Below the pieces are notes generated by a model. It did no database searches, had not been told where the DNA came from, and saw nothing but the letters and a program-made list of their open reading frames with translations. This document shows positions 32,442 to 41,281 of a stretch of 64,000 bases of DNA, in pieces. The stretch lies in the NCBI RefSeq assembly GCF_000009265.1, contig NC_008380.1:2299501-2363500 (forward strand), written 5' to 3'. Source of the DNA: Rhizobium johnstonii 3841. GTDB lineage: Bacteria > Pseudomonadota > Alphaproteobacteria > Rhizobiales > Rhizobiaceae. Position numbers and translations under genes: made by a program. Numbering within the stretch: the first letter of the stretch is position 1; each line of letters opens with the position of its first letter.

Positions 32442-32645
32442 GTGAAGCCAGAAGAAATCAAGAAGCTCGACGCCTATTTCAAGCGCATGTTCAACCCGCA
32501 GATGATCGTCAAGGCGCGTCCGCGCAAGGATGATTCTGCGGAAGTCTATCTCGGCGAAGAATTTCTGGGTGTCGTCTATATCGATGACGAGGACGGCGAC
32601 CGCTCCTACAACTTTTCGATGGCGATCCTCGACGTCGATCTCTGA
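32442..32645 (+). CDS. DUF3126 family protein
   Basis: 67 residues from a GTG start preceded by GGAGATGACA. The sequence (KPEEIKKLDAYFKRMFN, KARPRKDDSAEVYLGEEFLG, DDEDGDRSYNFSMAILD) is typical of DUF3126, a small conserved protein of rhizobia and relatives with unknown function. It is followed at once by an intrinsic terminator. Confidence 0.85.
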   Translation: MKPEEIKKLDAYFKRMFNPQMIVKARPRKDDSAEVYLGEEFLGVVYIDDEDGDRSYNFSMAILDVDL

Positions 32646-32663
32646 TCGCGTTCGAAAGCTTCA

Positions 32664-32699
32664 AAAGGACCGAACGCGCGATCCGTTCGGTCCTTTTTT
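32664..32699 (+). terminator. intrinsic terminator
   Basis: AGGACCGAACG pairs with CGTTCGGTCCT around seven bases, followed by TTTTTT. Confidence 0.9.
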
Positions 32700-32840
32700 C
32701 GTTTTTTCGATTCGCAACGAGAATTTATTCAAAACTTCCGGTTGCGGCATTCTGATATATTTTAGCAAAATCAGTTAAAGACGTACGTGCCCCGGCGCGC
32801 TGCCTTTGTTATGTTATTGCAATACAACCTTTGGATGTTT

Positions 32841-32878
32841 TGCAACGCACAAGACTACTTGACTATTTGTGCATTGCA
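32841..32878. promoter_or_regulatory. candidate PhaR-type operator at the phasin promoter
   Basis: TGCAACGCACA (32841-32851) faces TGTGCATTGCA (32868-32878) with one mismatch. A TTGACT box (32859-32864) lies between the arms. Regulators of polyhydroxybutyrate granule genes (PhaR/PhbF) are known to favour TGC/GCA-containing sites. The link here is inference. Confidence 0.4.
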
Positions 32879-32918
32879 GCTACCCTGCGGCCACCAACAG
32901 CCCAACGGAGGATGGCTC

Positions 32919-33290
32919 ATGTTCAACTTTGAAGACGCCAACAAGAAGAGCAAGGAAGCCGTCGACACGGCCCTGAAGACCTATACCGACACGTCCAAGG
33001 GCTTTCAGGCAATCGCCGCCGAAGCCACTGAATATTCGAAAAAATCCTTTCAGGAGGCGGTGACGCATTTCGAAACGCTGGCCGGCGTCAAGAGCTTCGA
33101 GGCCGCTTTCGAGCTGCAGACGAGCTACGTCAAGGCGTATTTTGAAGGCTTTGTCTCCGAGACGACGAAGCTCAGTGAGATGTATGCCGATCTCGCCAAA
33201 TCAGCCTACAAGCCCTATGAAGCGCCGATCGCCGCTGCCGTCGGCAAGACCCCCAAGTCGGTCGCTTCGGCGACACCTGCTGCCGCATGA
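32919..33290 (+). CDS. phasin family protein
   Basis: 123 residues from the ATG at 32919 after ACGGAGGA. The protein is almost wholly amphipathic helix (KKSKEAVDTALKTYTDTSKG, EATEYSKKSFQEAVTHFETL, FELQTSYVKAYFEGFVSET) with an Ala/Pro-rich tail, as in phasins that coat polyhydroxybutyrate granules. The upstream region is AT-rich with an inverted repeat, consistent with regulated expression. Confidence 0.88.
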   Translation: MFNFEDANKKSKEAVDTALKTYTDTSKGFQAIAAEATEYSKKSFQEAVTHFETLAGVKSFEAAFELQTSYVKAYFEGFVSETTKLSEMYADLAKSAYKPYEAPIAAAVGKTPKSVASATPAAA

Positions 33291-33334
33291 CGTGATTTTG
33301 ACGGCGCAACCTGCGCTACATATTGAAAAACGAG

Positions 33335-33365
33335 GACCGGCTACGCATCTGTGGCCGGTCTTTTT
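33335..33365 (+). terminator. intrinsic terminator of the phasin gene
   Basis: GACCGGC pairs with GCCGGTC around 12 bases, followed by TTTTT. Confidence 0.8.
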
Positions 33366-33560
33366 GTTTCCGCTTTCGCTGCAGCGCCCGCATGGGATCG
33401 ACCAGGGACTTTTTTGGTCTTTCCCGTGCATGCCGGCCATTTCTTGATTGCAGTGTCTGACAGGGGGCTTAAAATCAGCCTATTATGAACTAAGTTAGTG
33501 TTTCAGATATTCGGTGGGAAAAGCACCCTCCCATGCTCCGCCGGATTGCTTGAGGAATGA

Positions 33561-33917
33561 ATGACAATGATCGCAAAGCCGATCCGGATGCAGAACGACA
33601 GCGAAAGGAACGGGGACAACGCAAATCGAACCTCGGTCATCACACGCACCAAGCCGAAGACCAAGAAGCCCAATCTTTATCGTGTGCTGCTTTTGAATGA
33701 CGACTACACTCCCATGGAATTCGTCATCCATATTCTGGAGCGTTTTTTTCAGAAGGATCGTGAAAGTGCCACCCGCATCATGCTCCATGTCCATAACCAC
33801 GGCGTCGGCGAATGCGGAATATTCACATACGAGGTAGCGGAAACGAAGGTCAGCCAGGTGATGGACTTCGCCCGGCAACACCAGCATCCGCTGCAATGCG
33901 TCATGGAAAAGAAGTGA
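33561..33917 (+). CDS. clpS: ATP-dependent Clp protease adaptor
   Basis: 118 residues. A flexible N terminus precedes the ClpS core: [20 protein letters not shown], then [20 protein letters not shown]. The NDD and HVHNHG segments form the pocket for N-degron residues. It delivers N-end-rule substrates to ClpA, encoded 10 bp downstream. An earlier start with MTM is used; later Met residues are possible. Confidence 0.93.
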   Translation: MTMIAKPIRMQNDSERNGDNANRTSVITRTKPKTKKPNLYRVLLLNDDYTPMEFVIHILERFFQKDRESATRIMLHVHNHGVGECGIFTYEVAETKVSQVMDFARQHQHPLQCVMEKK

Positions 33918-33927
33918 GGATCTGAAC

Positions 33928-36420
33928 GTGCCAACATTTTCGCCTAGTTTAGAGAAGGCGCTCCATCAGGCACTGACCTTTGCCAACGAGCGGCACCACG
34001 AATATGCGACGCTCGAGCATCTGCTGCTCGCCCTGATCGACGATGCCGATGCGGCCGCGGTCATGGGTGCCTGCAATGTCGATCTCGACGCGTTGCGCAA
34101 GACGCTCGTCGAATATGTCGACAACGAACTTTCCAACCTGATCACCGGATATGACGAGGATTCGAAGCCGACCTCCGGCTTCCAGCGTGTCATCCAGCGT
34201 GCCGTCATCCACGTGCAATCGTCCGGCCGCGAAGAGGTGACCGGCGCCAACGTGCTCGTCGCGATCTTCGCCGAGCGCGAGAGCCATGCCGCTTATTTCC
34301 TGCAGGAGCAGGAAATGACCCGCTACGATGCCGTCAACTATATCTCCCACGGCATCGGCAAGCGGCCGGGTGCTTCGGATGTGCGTCCCCCGCGCGGTGC
34401 TGAGGACGAAGCCGAAAGCAGCAAGCCGACGGCGCGCGGCGGCGAGGAAGAGGGCGGCCCCAAGAAGCAGCAGGATGCGCTCAAGGCCTATTGCGTCAAT
34501 CTCAATGAGAAGGCCAAGGGCGGCAAGATCGATCCGCTGATCGGCCGTCACGCCGAGGTGAGCCGCACGATCCAGATCCTGTGCCGCCGTTCGAAGAACA
34601 ATCCGCTCTATGTCGGTGATCCCGGCGTCGGCAAGACGGCGATCGCCGAAGGCCTTGCCAAGCGTATCGTCGAAGGCAAGGTTCCCGAAGCACTCGCCGA
34701 CGCGACGATCTTCTCGCTCGACATGGGCACGCTGCTCGCCGGCACGCGCTACCGCGGCGATTTCGAGGAGCGCCTGAAGCAGGTCGTCAAGGAACTGGAA
34801 GAATATCCAGGCGCCGTGCTCTTCATCGATGAGATCCACACGGTGATCGGCGCCGGCGCCACCTCGGGCGGCGCGATGGATGCATCGAACCTCCTGAAGC
34901 CGGCCCTGTCATCGGGTGCCATTCGCTGCATCGGTTCGACCACCTACAAGGAATACCGCCAGTTCTTCGAGAAGGACCGGGCGCTGGTCCGTCGCTTCCA
35001 GAAGATCGACGTCAGCGAACCGTCGATCGATGATGCGATCGAGATCATGAAGGGCCTGAAGCCCTATTTCGAAGAGTATCACCACCTGCGTTATTCGAAC
35101 GACGCCATCAAGTCGGCCGTCGAATTGTCGGCCCGCTACATCTCCGACCGCAAGCTGCCCGACAAGGCGATCGACGTGATCGACGAAACCGGTGCCGCCC
35201 AGATGCTGCTGCCGCCGTCGAAGCGCCGCAAGCTGATCACCGAAAAGGAGATCGAGGCAACGGTCGCCACGATGGCGCGCATTCCGCCGAAGACCGTCTC
35301 CAAGGACGACGAAGCGGTGCTCGCCAATCTCGAGCAGGAACTGCGTTCGGTGGTCTACGGCCAGGATATCGCGATCGAAGCCCTTTCGACCTCGATCAAG
35401 CTGGCGCGTGCCGGTCTTCGCGAGCCGAACAAGCCGATTGGCGCCTATGTCTTCTCCGGTCCGACCGGCGTCGGCAAGACCGAGGTGGCAAAGCAGTTGG
35501 CATCGTCGCTCGGCGTCGAACTCCTGCGCTTCGACATGTCGGAGTATATGGAGCGGCACACGGTTTCGCGTTTGCTCGGCGCACCTCCCGGCTATGTCGG
35601 CTTCGACCAGGGCGGTCTTCTGACTGATGGCGTCGACCAGCACCCGCATTGCGTGGTCCTGCTCGACGAAATCGAGAAGGCGCATCCCGACATCTACAAT
35701 ATCCTCTTGCAGGTCATGGACCACGGCACGCTGACCGACCACAACGGCAAGAAGATCGACTTCCGCAACGTCATCCTGATCATGACGACCAATGCGGGTG
35801 CGTCGGAGATGGCCAAGGCGGCGATCGGCTTCGGCTCGTCCAAGCGCACCGGCGAGGACGAGGAGGCGCTTACCCGCCTGTTCACACCGGAATTCCGCAA
35901 CCGTCTCGACGCGATCATTCCTTTCGCGGCGTTGCCGACGGCTGTCATCCACAAGGTCGTGCAGAAGTTCATCATGCAGTTGGAGGCCCAGCTTTCCGAA
36001 AGGAACGTCACCTTCGACCTGCATGAGGACGCGATCGCCTGGCTGGCGGAAAAGGGTTACGACGAGAAGATGGGCGCCCGCCCGCTTGCTCGCGTCATTC
36101 AGGATACGATCAAGAAGCCGCTCGCCAACGAGATCCTCTTCGGCAAGCTGAAGAAGGGCGGCGTCGTAAATGTCACCGTCGGCCCGAAGGAAGACGGCAA
36201 ACCCGGCATCGTGCTGGAAGCCATTTCGGAAACGGCGCCGATCAAGCCGAAGCCCGAAGCCGAGGTCGTGCATCCCGAAGGCGATGATGGGGATGACGGC
36301 GAGCTGAAGACGAAGGCAGCCCGCAAGACCCGCGCCAAAGCGGTGCCGCAGGCCGAGCCTGAGGTCCGCGACGCCCCGAAGAAGGGAAGCGCGGTTCCGA
36401 AGGTTCCACGCAAGAAGTAA
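33928..36420 (+). CDS. clpA: ATP-dependent Clp protease ATP-binding subunit ClpA
   Basis: 830 residues with the ClpA layout: an N-terminal repeat domain (LEKALHQALTFANERHHEYA), first AAA+ domain with GDPGVGKTA from about 230, and second with GPTGVGKTE from about 511. A Walker B LLDEIEKAHPD sits in the second. The C-terminal 60 residues are charged and Lys-rich, longer than in E. coli. It unfolds substrates for ClpP and is regulated by the adjacent ClpS. Confidence 0.95.
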   Translation: MPTFSPSLEKALHQALTFANERHHEYATLEHLLLALIDDADAAAVMGACNVDLDALRKTLVEYVDNELSNLITGYDEDSKPTSGFQRVIQRAVIHVQSSGREEVTGANVLVAIFAERESHAAYFLQEQEMTRYDAVNYISHGIGKRPGASDVRPPRGAEDEAESSKPTARGGEEEGGPKKQQDALKAYCVNLNEKAKGGKIDPLIGRHAEVSRTIQILCRRSKNNPLYVGDPGVGKTAIAEGLAKRIVEGKVPEALADATIFSLDMGTLLAGTRYRGDFEERLKQVVKELEEYPGAVLFIDEIHTVIGAGATSGGAMDASNLLKPALSSGAIRCIGSTTYKEYRQFFEKDRALVRRFQKIDVSEPSIDDAIEIMKGLKPYFEEYHHLRYSNDAIKSAVELSARYISDRKLPDKAIDVIDETGAAQMLLPPSKRRKLITEKEIEATVATMARIPPKTVSKDDEAVLANLEQELRSVVYGQDIAIEALSTSIKLARAGLREPNKPIGAYVFSGPTGVGKTEVAKQLASSLGVELLRFDMSEYMERHTVSRLLGAPPGYVGFDQGGLLTDGVDQHPHCVVLLDEIEKAHPDIYNILLQVMDHGTLTDHNGKKIDFRNVILIMTTNAGASEMAKAAIGFGSSKRTGEDEEALTRLFTPEFRNRLDAIIPFAALPTAVIHKVVQKFIMQLEAQLSERNVTFDLHEDAIAWLAEKGYDEKMGARPLARVIQDTIKKPLANEILFGKLKKGGVVNVTVGPKEDGKPGIVLEAISETAPIKPKPEAEVVHPEGDDGDDGELKTKAARKTRAKAVPQAEPEVRDAPKKGSAVPKVPRKK

Positions 36421-36439
36421 GATACCGTCACCGAATTGG

Positions 36440-36466
36440 AAAAGGCCGCGTCACTCGCGGCCTTTT
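36440..36466 (+). terminator. intrinsic terminator of clpSA
   Basis: AAAAGGCCGCG pairs with CGCGGCCTTTT around five bases; the T-tract is short. Confidence 0.75.
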
Positions 36467-36493
36467 GCGTTTCCGGATCTGCATGCGCCCTTT

Positions 36494-36784
36494 TTAGAGC
36501 CTGGTGTAGTCGATCTCGAGAAAATCGGCGACCTCGGGCATCCAGCGGTCACGCACGAAGGCGACATGCAGCGGATGGAGATTGTACGTGTCGTAGCCAG
36601 CCTGATCGTCGAATTCCATCGAAAAGCCGACGGTAAAATCGTTCTTTGGACTCGTCTGCCGAAGCTGCTCGAAGTTCCGCACGCTCGGGATCTTGGCAAG
36701 CACCAGCGCGTCGGCGAGGAACGACGTTTCTTCCGCCGAGCCAACTTCGTGCTTCAGGCGGAATGCGACAGTATGGCGGATCAT
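36494..36784 (-). CDS. Dabb (stress-responsive alpha/beta-barrel) domain protein
   Basis: 96 residues beginning MIRHTVAFRLKHEVGSAEE and containing NDFTVGFSMEFDDQAGYDTY, then HPLHVAFVRDRWMPEVADFL. This is the classic dimeric alpha-beta barrel (Dabb) pattern. The exact role is unknown; such proteins are linked to stress responses or to small-molecule enzymology. Confidence 0.85.
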   Translation of the reverse strand: MIRHTVAFRLKHEVGSAEETSFLADALVLAKIPSVRNFEQLRQTSPKNDFTVGFSMEFDDQAGYDTYNLHPLHVAFVRDRWMPEVADFLEIDYTRL

Positions 36785-36841
36785 GATCGTGTTCCAAATG
36801 GTTGTCTGGATTGAATTCTCTGAAATCGACGGGTGTTGACC

Positions 36842-37273
36842 CTACGCCAGTGCGGCCCTGATCTTTTCGGCATTGCCGGCCAGCACGGCACCGTCCTCCA
36901 TCTTGCCGGAATGCGGCTTGAGGGCCATGCCCTCATGGCGCGGGATGACGTGGAAATGCAGGTGGAACACCGTTTGCCCGGCGGCCGGCTCGTTGAACTG
37001 GGCGATGAACACGCCATCGGCGTCGAAGACGTCCTTCACCGCATTGGCGATCTTCTGGACGACTGATATCGCGCGGGTGAGGGTGGCTGGATCGGCGTCG
37101 AGAATATTGCGCGATGCCGCCTTCGGAAGGACGAGAACGTGGCCCGGCGCCTGTGGCATCACATCCATGATGGCGATGGTATGCTCGTCCTCGTAAACCC
37201 GGTGCGAAGGGATTTCGCCGCGGAGGATCTTGGCGAAGATGTTGTTGTCGTCATAAGCGGCCGGGCTGGTCAT
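36842..37273 (-). CDS. HIT family hydrolase
   Basis: 143 residues from the ATG at 37273 (a GTG at 37276 is also in frame). It shows IFAKILRGEIPSHRVYED at the start and the histidine triad TVFHLHFHVIPR, typical of HINT-type proteins that hydrolyse purine nucleoside phosphoramidates. Ribosome binding site GAGGAG. It is separated from the upstream acetyltransferase-like gene by a RIME-like repeat. Confidence 0.9.
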   Translation of the reverse strand: MTSPAAYDDNNIFAKILRGEIPSHRVYEDEHTIAIMDVMPQAPGHVLVLPKAASRNILDADPATLTRAISVVQKIANAVKDVFDADGVFIAQFNEPAAGQTVFHLHFHVIPRHEGMALKPHSGKMEDGAVLAGNAEKIRAALA

Positions 37274-37295
37274 CACGAAATCTCCTCGTTTTTCA

Positions 37296-37395
37296 CAGCG
37301 CCGTGCGTCTTTTCAAACGCGCAAAGGACGCTGTAGCACTTTGAACTACTGCATAATTTTATCCCCAAAATCGATTCCGATTTAGGGAATTATGC
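37296..37395 (+). repeat. RIME-like rhizobial intergenic repeat, copy 2
   Basis: Same architecture as 20772-20868 and 38665-38763. Begins CAGCGCCGTGCGTCTTTTCA and ends TTAGGGAATTATGC. It lies between the HIT gene and the acetyltransferase-like gene. Confidence 0.8.
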
Positions 37396-37427
37396 GTTGA
37401 TCGGGTAACGCGGCCGGTGCGGCGGCG

Positions 37428-38618
37428 TCAATCCTCCTGCTGACGCTCGCCCTTGCGGAAAGGACTGTGCTCGGTCAGCAACTCGCTCATCTGTTCGACA
37501 TCGGCGCGCTCGCGGGCGAGATAGTCGCCGATCGCCCGGCGAAGGCCGGCATGAGCGACATAATGGGCGGAATGCGTCGTCACCGGCAGGTAACCACGTG
37601 CGAGCTTGTGTTCGCCCTGCGCTCCGGCCTCGACCCGTTTCAGCCCTTTCGAAAGCGCGAAGTCGATCGCCTGATGATAGCAGACCTCGAAATGCAGGAA
37701 GGGATGATCCTCGATACAGCCCCAGTGACGGCCGTAGAGCGTATCGCCGCCGATGAAGTTGATCGCGCCGGCAATATAGCGCCCCTCGCGCTTGGCCATG
37801 ACGAGCAGGATATCGTCGGCCATGCGTTCGCCGATCAGCGAATAGAACTTGCGGGTGAGGTAGGGCCGGCCCCACTTGCGCCCGCCAGTATCCATGTAAA
37901 ACTTGAAGAACTGGTCCCAGATGCGTTCCGTCAGGTCGCGGCCGGTCAGCCAGTCGATGCTGATCCCGTTTTCGAGGGCGGCGCGGCGCTCTTTGCGCAA
38001 CGCCTTGCGTTTGCGCGAGGCAAGCGTTTCGAGAAATTCCTCGTGATTGGCATAGCCGTCATTGATGAAATGGAACTGCTGGTCGGTGCGGTGCAGATAG
38101 CCGTCCATCTCGAAGACGCCGATCTCTTCGTCCGGCACGAAGGTGATGTGGGCCGAGGAGATGCCGAGCCGGCGCACCACCTCCTTCAGGCTTTCGGCGA
38201 TCGCGCTCTGGATCGGCAGCCGCTGCAGCCCCTCGGCGACAAGAAGCCGCGGGCCCGTCGCCGGGGTGAACGGGATCGAGCACTGAAGTTTGGGATAGTA
38301 ACGGCCGCCGGCTCGCTCGAAGGCGTCGGCCCAGCCATGGTCGAAGACATATTCGCCCTGGCTGTGGTTCTTGAGATAGCCGGGCAGGGCACCGATCAGT
38401 TCGCCGCGCCCGGTCTCGAGCAGTAGATGGTGGCCGAGCCATCCGGTCTCGGCGTCGGCCGAGCCGGAGTCTTCCAGCGACGATAAAAAGGCGTGCGAAA
38501 CGAAAGGGTTGTAGGCAATCGTAGCACAGGTCTTCGACGCCCCGGAAAGCCTGGACCAGCTCTCCGGGGAAATCGCGGTGAAGGAGCGTTCGACGCGAAT
38601 GGATAATTCATCAGTCAT
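37428..38618 (-). CDS. GNAT-like (DUF482, peptidogalycan biosynthesis/recognition) protein
   Basis: 396 residues. Landmarks are NPFVSHAFLSSLEDSGSA, LLETGRGELIGALPGYLKNH, GEYVFDHGWADAFERAGGRY, YPKLQCSIPFTPATGPRLL, and late GAINFIGGDTLYGRHWG and GAQGEHKLARGYLP. This pattern is the DUF482 family of GNAT-fold proteins widespread in alphaproteobacteria. A role in transferring an acyl or aminoacyl group is inferred from the fold; the substrate is unknown. It is flanked by two RIME-like repeats in the same orientation. Confidence 0.82.
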   Translation of the reverse strand: MTDELSIRVERSFTAISPESWSRLSGASKTCATIAYNPFVSHAFLSSLEDSGSADAETGWLGHHLLLETGRGELIGALPGYLKNHSQGEYVFDHGWADAFERAGGRYYPKLQCSIPFTPATGPRLLVAEGLQRLPIQSAIAESLKEVVRRLGISSAHITFVPDEEIGVFEMDGYLHRTDQQFHFINDGYANHEEFLETLASRKRKALRKERRAALENGISIDWLTGRDLTERIWDQFFKFYMDTGGRKWGRPYLTRKFYSLIGERMADDILLVMAKREGRYIAGAINFIGGDTLYGRHWGCIEDHPFLHFEVCYHQAIDFALSKGLKRVEAGAQGEHKLARGYLPVTTHSAHYVAHAGLRRAIGDYLARERADVEQMSELLTEHSPFRKGERQQED

Positions 38619-38664
38619 GGGACAAATGCGAAGCCTGTGGGAGGATGGTCTCGGCTCTGCCTTA

Positions 38665-38763
38665 CAGCGCCGCGCGTCTTTTCAGACGCGCAAAGGACGC
38701 TGTAACACTTTGAGTTGCTGCATAATTTATCCTCAAATCGATCCGATTTAAGGAGTTATGCAG
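38665..38763 (+). repeat. RIME-like rhizobial intergenic repeat, copy 3
   Basis: Begins CAGCGCCGCGCGTCTTTTCA and ends AAGGAGTTATG. It is the closest match to copy 2 and lies about 1.27 kb from it. Confidence 0.8.
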
Positions 38764-38797
38764 CAGTCTGCGCATGATCTTGGCCAAAAAGCGAGCG

Positions 38798-39517
38798 TCA
38801 AGCAGCCACACGCGGATCGAAGCCTTCGAAGGTCATCTGGTCTGCATTGGCGAATGTGCGTCGGCGCGCCTCTTCGTCACGCACCGTCCAGGTGATGACG
38901 GGAATGCCCTTTTCGCGTTCGCCTGTGATGAAGGCATTCGGCAGGTCGTCATAATAATAGGAGATGAAATCGAGACCGATTTCCATCGCCTTCGCATGCG
39001 TATTGAACTCTTCCGGCGTGTTGCCGTTGGCGGTCAGCCCGAGCGGGTAGGGTGAGCCAAGCGCCTTCAGGTCGCGCAGCAGCCAGTGGTCGAAGCTCAT
39101 CAGCGCCACCTGGCCCTCATAGCCTTCGAGGACCTCGAGCACGGCTTCGGCGAAACCTTCGTCATCGGCCTCGCGCCCCTTCAGCTCCAGCACCAAAGGC
39201 ACCTTGCCCTTGACGAGATCGAGAAGCTGGCGCAGCGTCGGCACCTTGTCGCTTGTGCCGCCCACGGCGATCAGTCCGAGTTCCCTGGAGGTGCGCTCGC
39301 GGATGTCGCCGTTGAGATTGCACAGGCGCTGCAGGTCCTCGTCGTGAAAGATGACCGGTACGCCGTCGGAGGCGTAGTGCAGGTCGCATTCGATCGCAAA
39401 GCCCGCTTCGACGGCGCGTGAGAAGGCCGAAAGCGTGTTTTCCCAGACATGTGTGTTGAGGTCGTGATAGCCGCGATGGGCGACCGGCAGGTCCCTGATC
39501 CAGGCAACATTGGTCAT
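38798..39517 (-). CDS. glycerophosphodiester phosphodiesterase
   Basis: 239 residues. VAHRGYHDLNTHVWENTLSA carries the catalytic HRG...N motif and AIECDLHYASDGVPVIFHDE the E-x-D metal site and second His. It is a cytosolic GDPD (no signal peptide), releasing glycerol-3-phosphate or related products from phosphodiesters. The start overlaps the RidA stop by ATGA. Confidence 0.9.
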   Translation of the reverse strand: MTNVAWIRDLPVAHRGYHDLNTHVWENTLSAFSRAVEAGFAIECDLHYASDGVPVIFHDEDLQRLCNLNGDIRERTSRELGLIAVGGTSDKVPTLRQLLDLVKGKVPLVLELKGREADDEGFAEAVLEVLEGYEGQVALMSFDHWLLRDLKALGSPYPLGLTANGNTPEEFNTHAKAMEIGLDFISYYYDDLPNAFITGEREKGIPVITWTVRDEEARRRTFANADQMTFEGFDPRVAA

Positions 39518-39984
39518 TCTGCGATTTCCATGATAGCGTCTATCTCGACGGCGGCATTCAGCGGCAAGGCCGCCATGCCGACGGCGGCACGCGCATGTTT
39601 GCCGGCTTCGCCAAGCACGCCGGCAATCAGGTTCGAAGCGCCGTTGATGACGAGATGCTGCTCGACGAAGTCGGGCGCCGAGGCGACGAAGCCGTTCAGC
39701 TTGATGACGCGCCGGATACGGCCGAGATCGCCGCCAAGTGCCGCCTTCGCCTGGGCAAGGATGTTGATGGCGCAGAGTTCGGCGCCGCGCTGGCCCGTTG
39801 CAACGTCGACGGTCTTGCCGAGATGGCCTGAGACGGTGACCTTGCCGCCTTCGAGCGGCAGCTGGCCGGAGATGTAGAGAAGATTGCCGCTGATGACATA
39901 GGGAACGTAATTTGCAGCAGGTGCTGCGGCTTCGGGCAGGGTTATCCCCATCTCAATCAGGCGCGCTGCAATTTCATCGGACAT
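39514..39984 (-). CDS. RidA family protein
   Basis: 156 residues from the ATG at 39984. YVPYVISGNLLYISGQLPLE, CAINILAQAKAALGGDLGRI and a C-terminal VGMAALPLNAAVEIDAIMEI mark the YjgF/YER057c/UK114 fold. The Arg for enamine/imine deaminase activity, usually near the end, is not obvious, so it may belong to a non-archetypal RidA group. It is cotranscribed with the GDPD gene. Confidence 0.88.
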   Translation of the reverse strand: MSDEIAARLIEMGITLPEAAAPAANYVPYVISGNLLYISGQLPLEGGKVTVSGHLGKTVDVATGQRGAELCAINILAQAKAALGGDLGRIRRVIKLNGFVASAPDFVEQHLVINGASNLIAGVLGEAGKHARAAVGMAALPLNAAVEIDAIMEIAE

Positions 39985-40120
39985 TTTCGTCTCCGCTTTT
40001 GTTGTCAATTCTTCAAAAATTATGCATCAAGACTAGAATCTTTAATATGACAGTTTCGAGCCTCGATTTGGCCGAAAGCGTTCTTATAACATCGCGACCG
40101 AGTCCAACAGGAGTTAATGA

Positions 40121-40957
40121 ATGTTCCGATCGAGTCTTGTCGCTCTGCTTCTCGCCAGCGTTTCCGCCAATGCATGGGCGGCTGCGCCCGCGGTGAGCGC
40201 TGCGATCGCGACCGGCCTCGTCGCCCATCGCGCGGTCTACGATCTGGAACTGAAGGACGCTTCGGACCGCTCCGGCATCGCCGGCATGTACGGTCGCATG
40301 GTCTATGAGTTCGACGGCAGCTATTGCCAGGGCTTCACCACCAACTTCCGCTTCGTGACACAGATCGACACCGGCGACAGCGTGCGTGTCAGCGACCAGC
40401 AGACCAAGACCTTCGAGAACCTGAAGGACGGCAAGTTCACCTTCGACACTAAATCCTTCACCGACGAGCAGCTCGACAAAGAGGTCAACGGTGCGGCGCA
40501 GGACCAGCCTGATGGCGTCAAGGTTGATCTCAAGCAGCCGGCGAGCCGCGAGCTGCAGCTTTTAGAAAGCCGTTTTCCCACGGAACATATGCTCGATGTG
40601 ATCCAGCATGCCAAGGACGGCAAGCGCTTCTTCGAGGCGCGTGTCTTCGACGGTTCGGACGACGGCGACAAGTCGCTGGCGACGACGACGATCGTCGGCA
40701 AGCAGGAGACGCCGATCGCCGAGGAAGCCGATGCCGGCAACGCCGGCGCCTTCTCCAAGACCGCCTTCTGGCCGGTGACGATCGCCTATTTCAACGAGAA
40801 TGCGAAATCGGATGCTGTGCCGGTCTACCGCATGTCCTTCAAGCTCTATGAGAACGGCATCACCCGCGACCTGACGATGGATTACGGCGATTTCGTCCTG
40901 ACCGGCAAGCTCGCCAAGCTGGAGCTGCTCGACCGCAAGGCCGAAGTTTGCAAGTAG
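40121..40957 (+). CDS. eipB: periplasmic cell-envelope protein EipB (DUF1849)
   Basis: 278 residues with a signal peptide (MFRSSLVALLLASVSANAWA). The mature protein (LVAHRAVYDLELKDASDRSG, YEFDGSYCQGFTTNFRFVTQ, TEHMLDVIQHAKDGKRFFEA) is DUF1849, shown in Brucella to be the envelope-integrity factor EipB, a beta-spiral periplasmic protein. The Cys in SYCQGF and AEVCK could form its conserved disulfide. Monocistronic. Confidence 0.85.
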   Translation: MFRSSLVALLLASVSANAWAAAPAVSAAIATGLVAHRAVYDLELKDASDRSGIAGMYGRMVYEFDGSYCQGFTTNFRFVTQIDTGDSVRVSDQQTKTFENLKDGKFTFDTKSFTDEQLDKEVNGAAQDQPDGVKVDLKQPASRELQLLESRFPTEHMLDVIQHAKDGKRFFEARVFDGSDDGDKSLATTTIVGKQETPIAEEADAGNAGAFSKTAFWPVTIAYFNENAKSDAVPVYRMSFKLYENGITRDLTMDYGDFVLTGKLAKLELLDRKAEVCK

Positions 40958-41126
40958 GTCTCGTTGCCTTCTCCAGCCCCTGAGACTGATATTCATCCTG
41001 TCTATGTTGCTGCAGACGGTGGCAGGCTGAGCGCAGCATTCCAAGGGCAGGCAGTCGCCTTCGTCTCCTTTATTGCAGATCCATGCGCCGTGGGGGTGCG
41101 TGAGCCAGGTTTTTTCGGCATAAGCC

Positions 41127-41155
41127 TTGCTTTTGCGCCAAATCGAATGTATGGG
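41127..41155 (+). promoter_or_regulatory. candidate rpsB promoter
   Basis: TTGCTT and TATGGG are 17 bases apart, about 130 bases upstream of the rpsB ATG. The 324-bp gap before rpsB holds no gene. The long leader is the usual place for ribosomal-protein feedback control, but I could not identify a specific structure. Confidence 0.4.
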
Positions 41156-41281
41156 CACCCGCATTCCACACGTAAGGCATGGGATCGTCCGGGAGAAATC
41201 CGGGCTGTTCCGCCCGGTGGCATCCTCGAAGAGGGTGCTGTTCGCCTTGCGGAGGTTCAACCGGAAAAGGAGTAACAAGGC

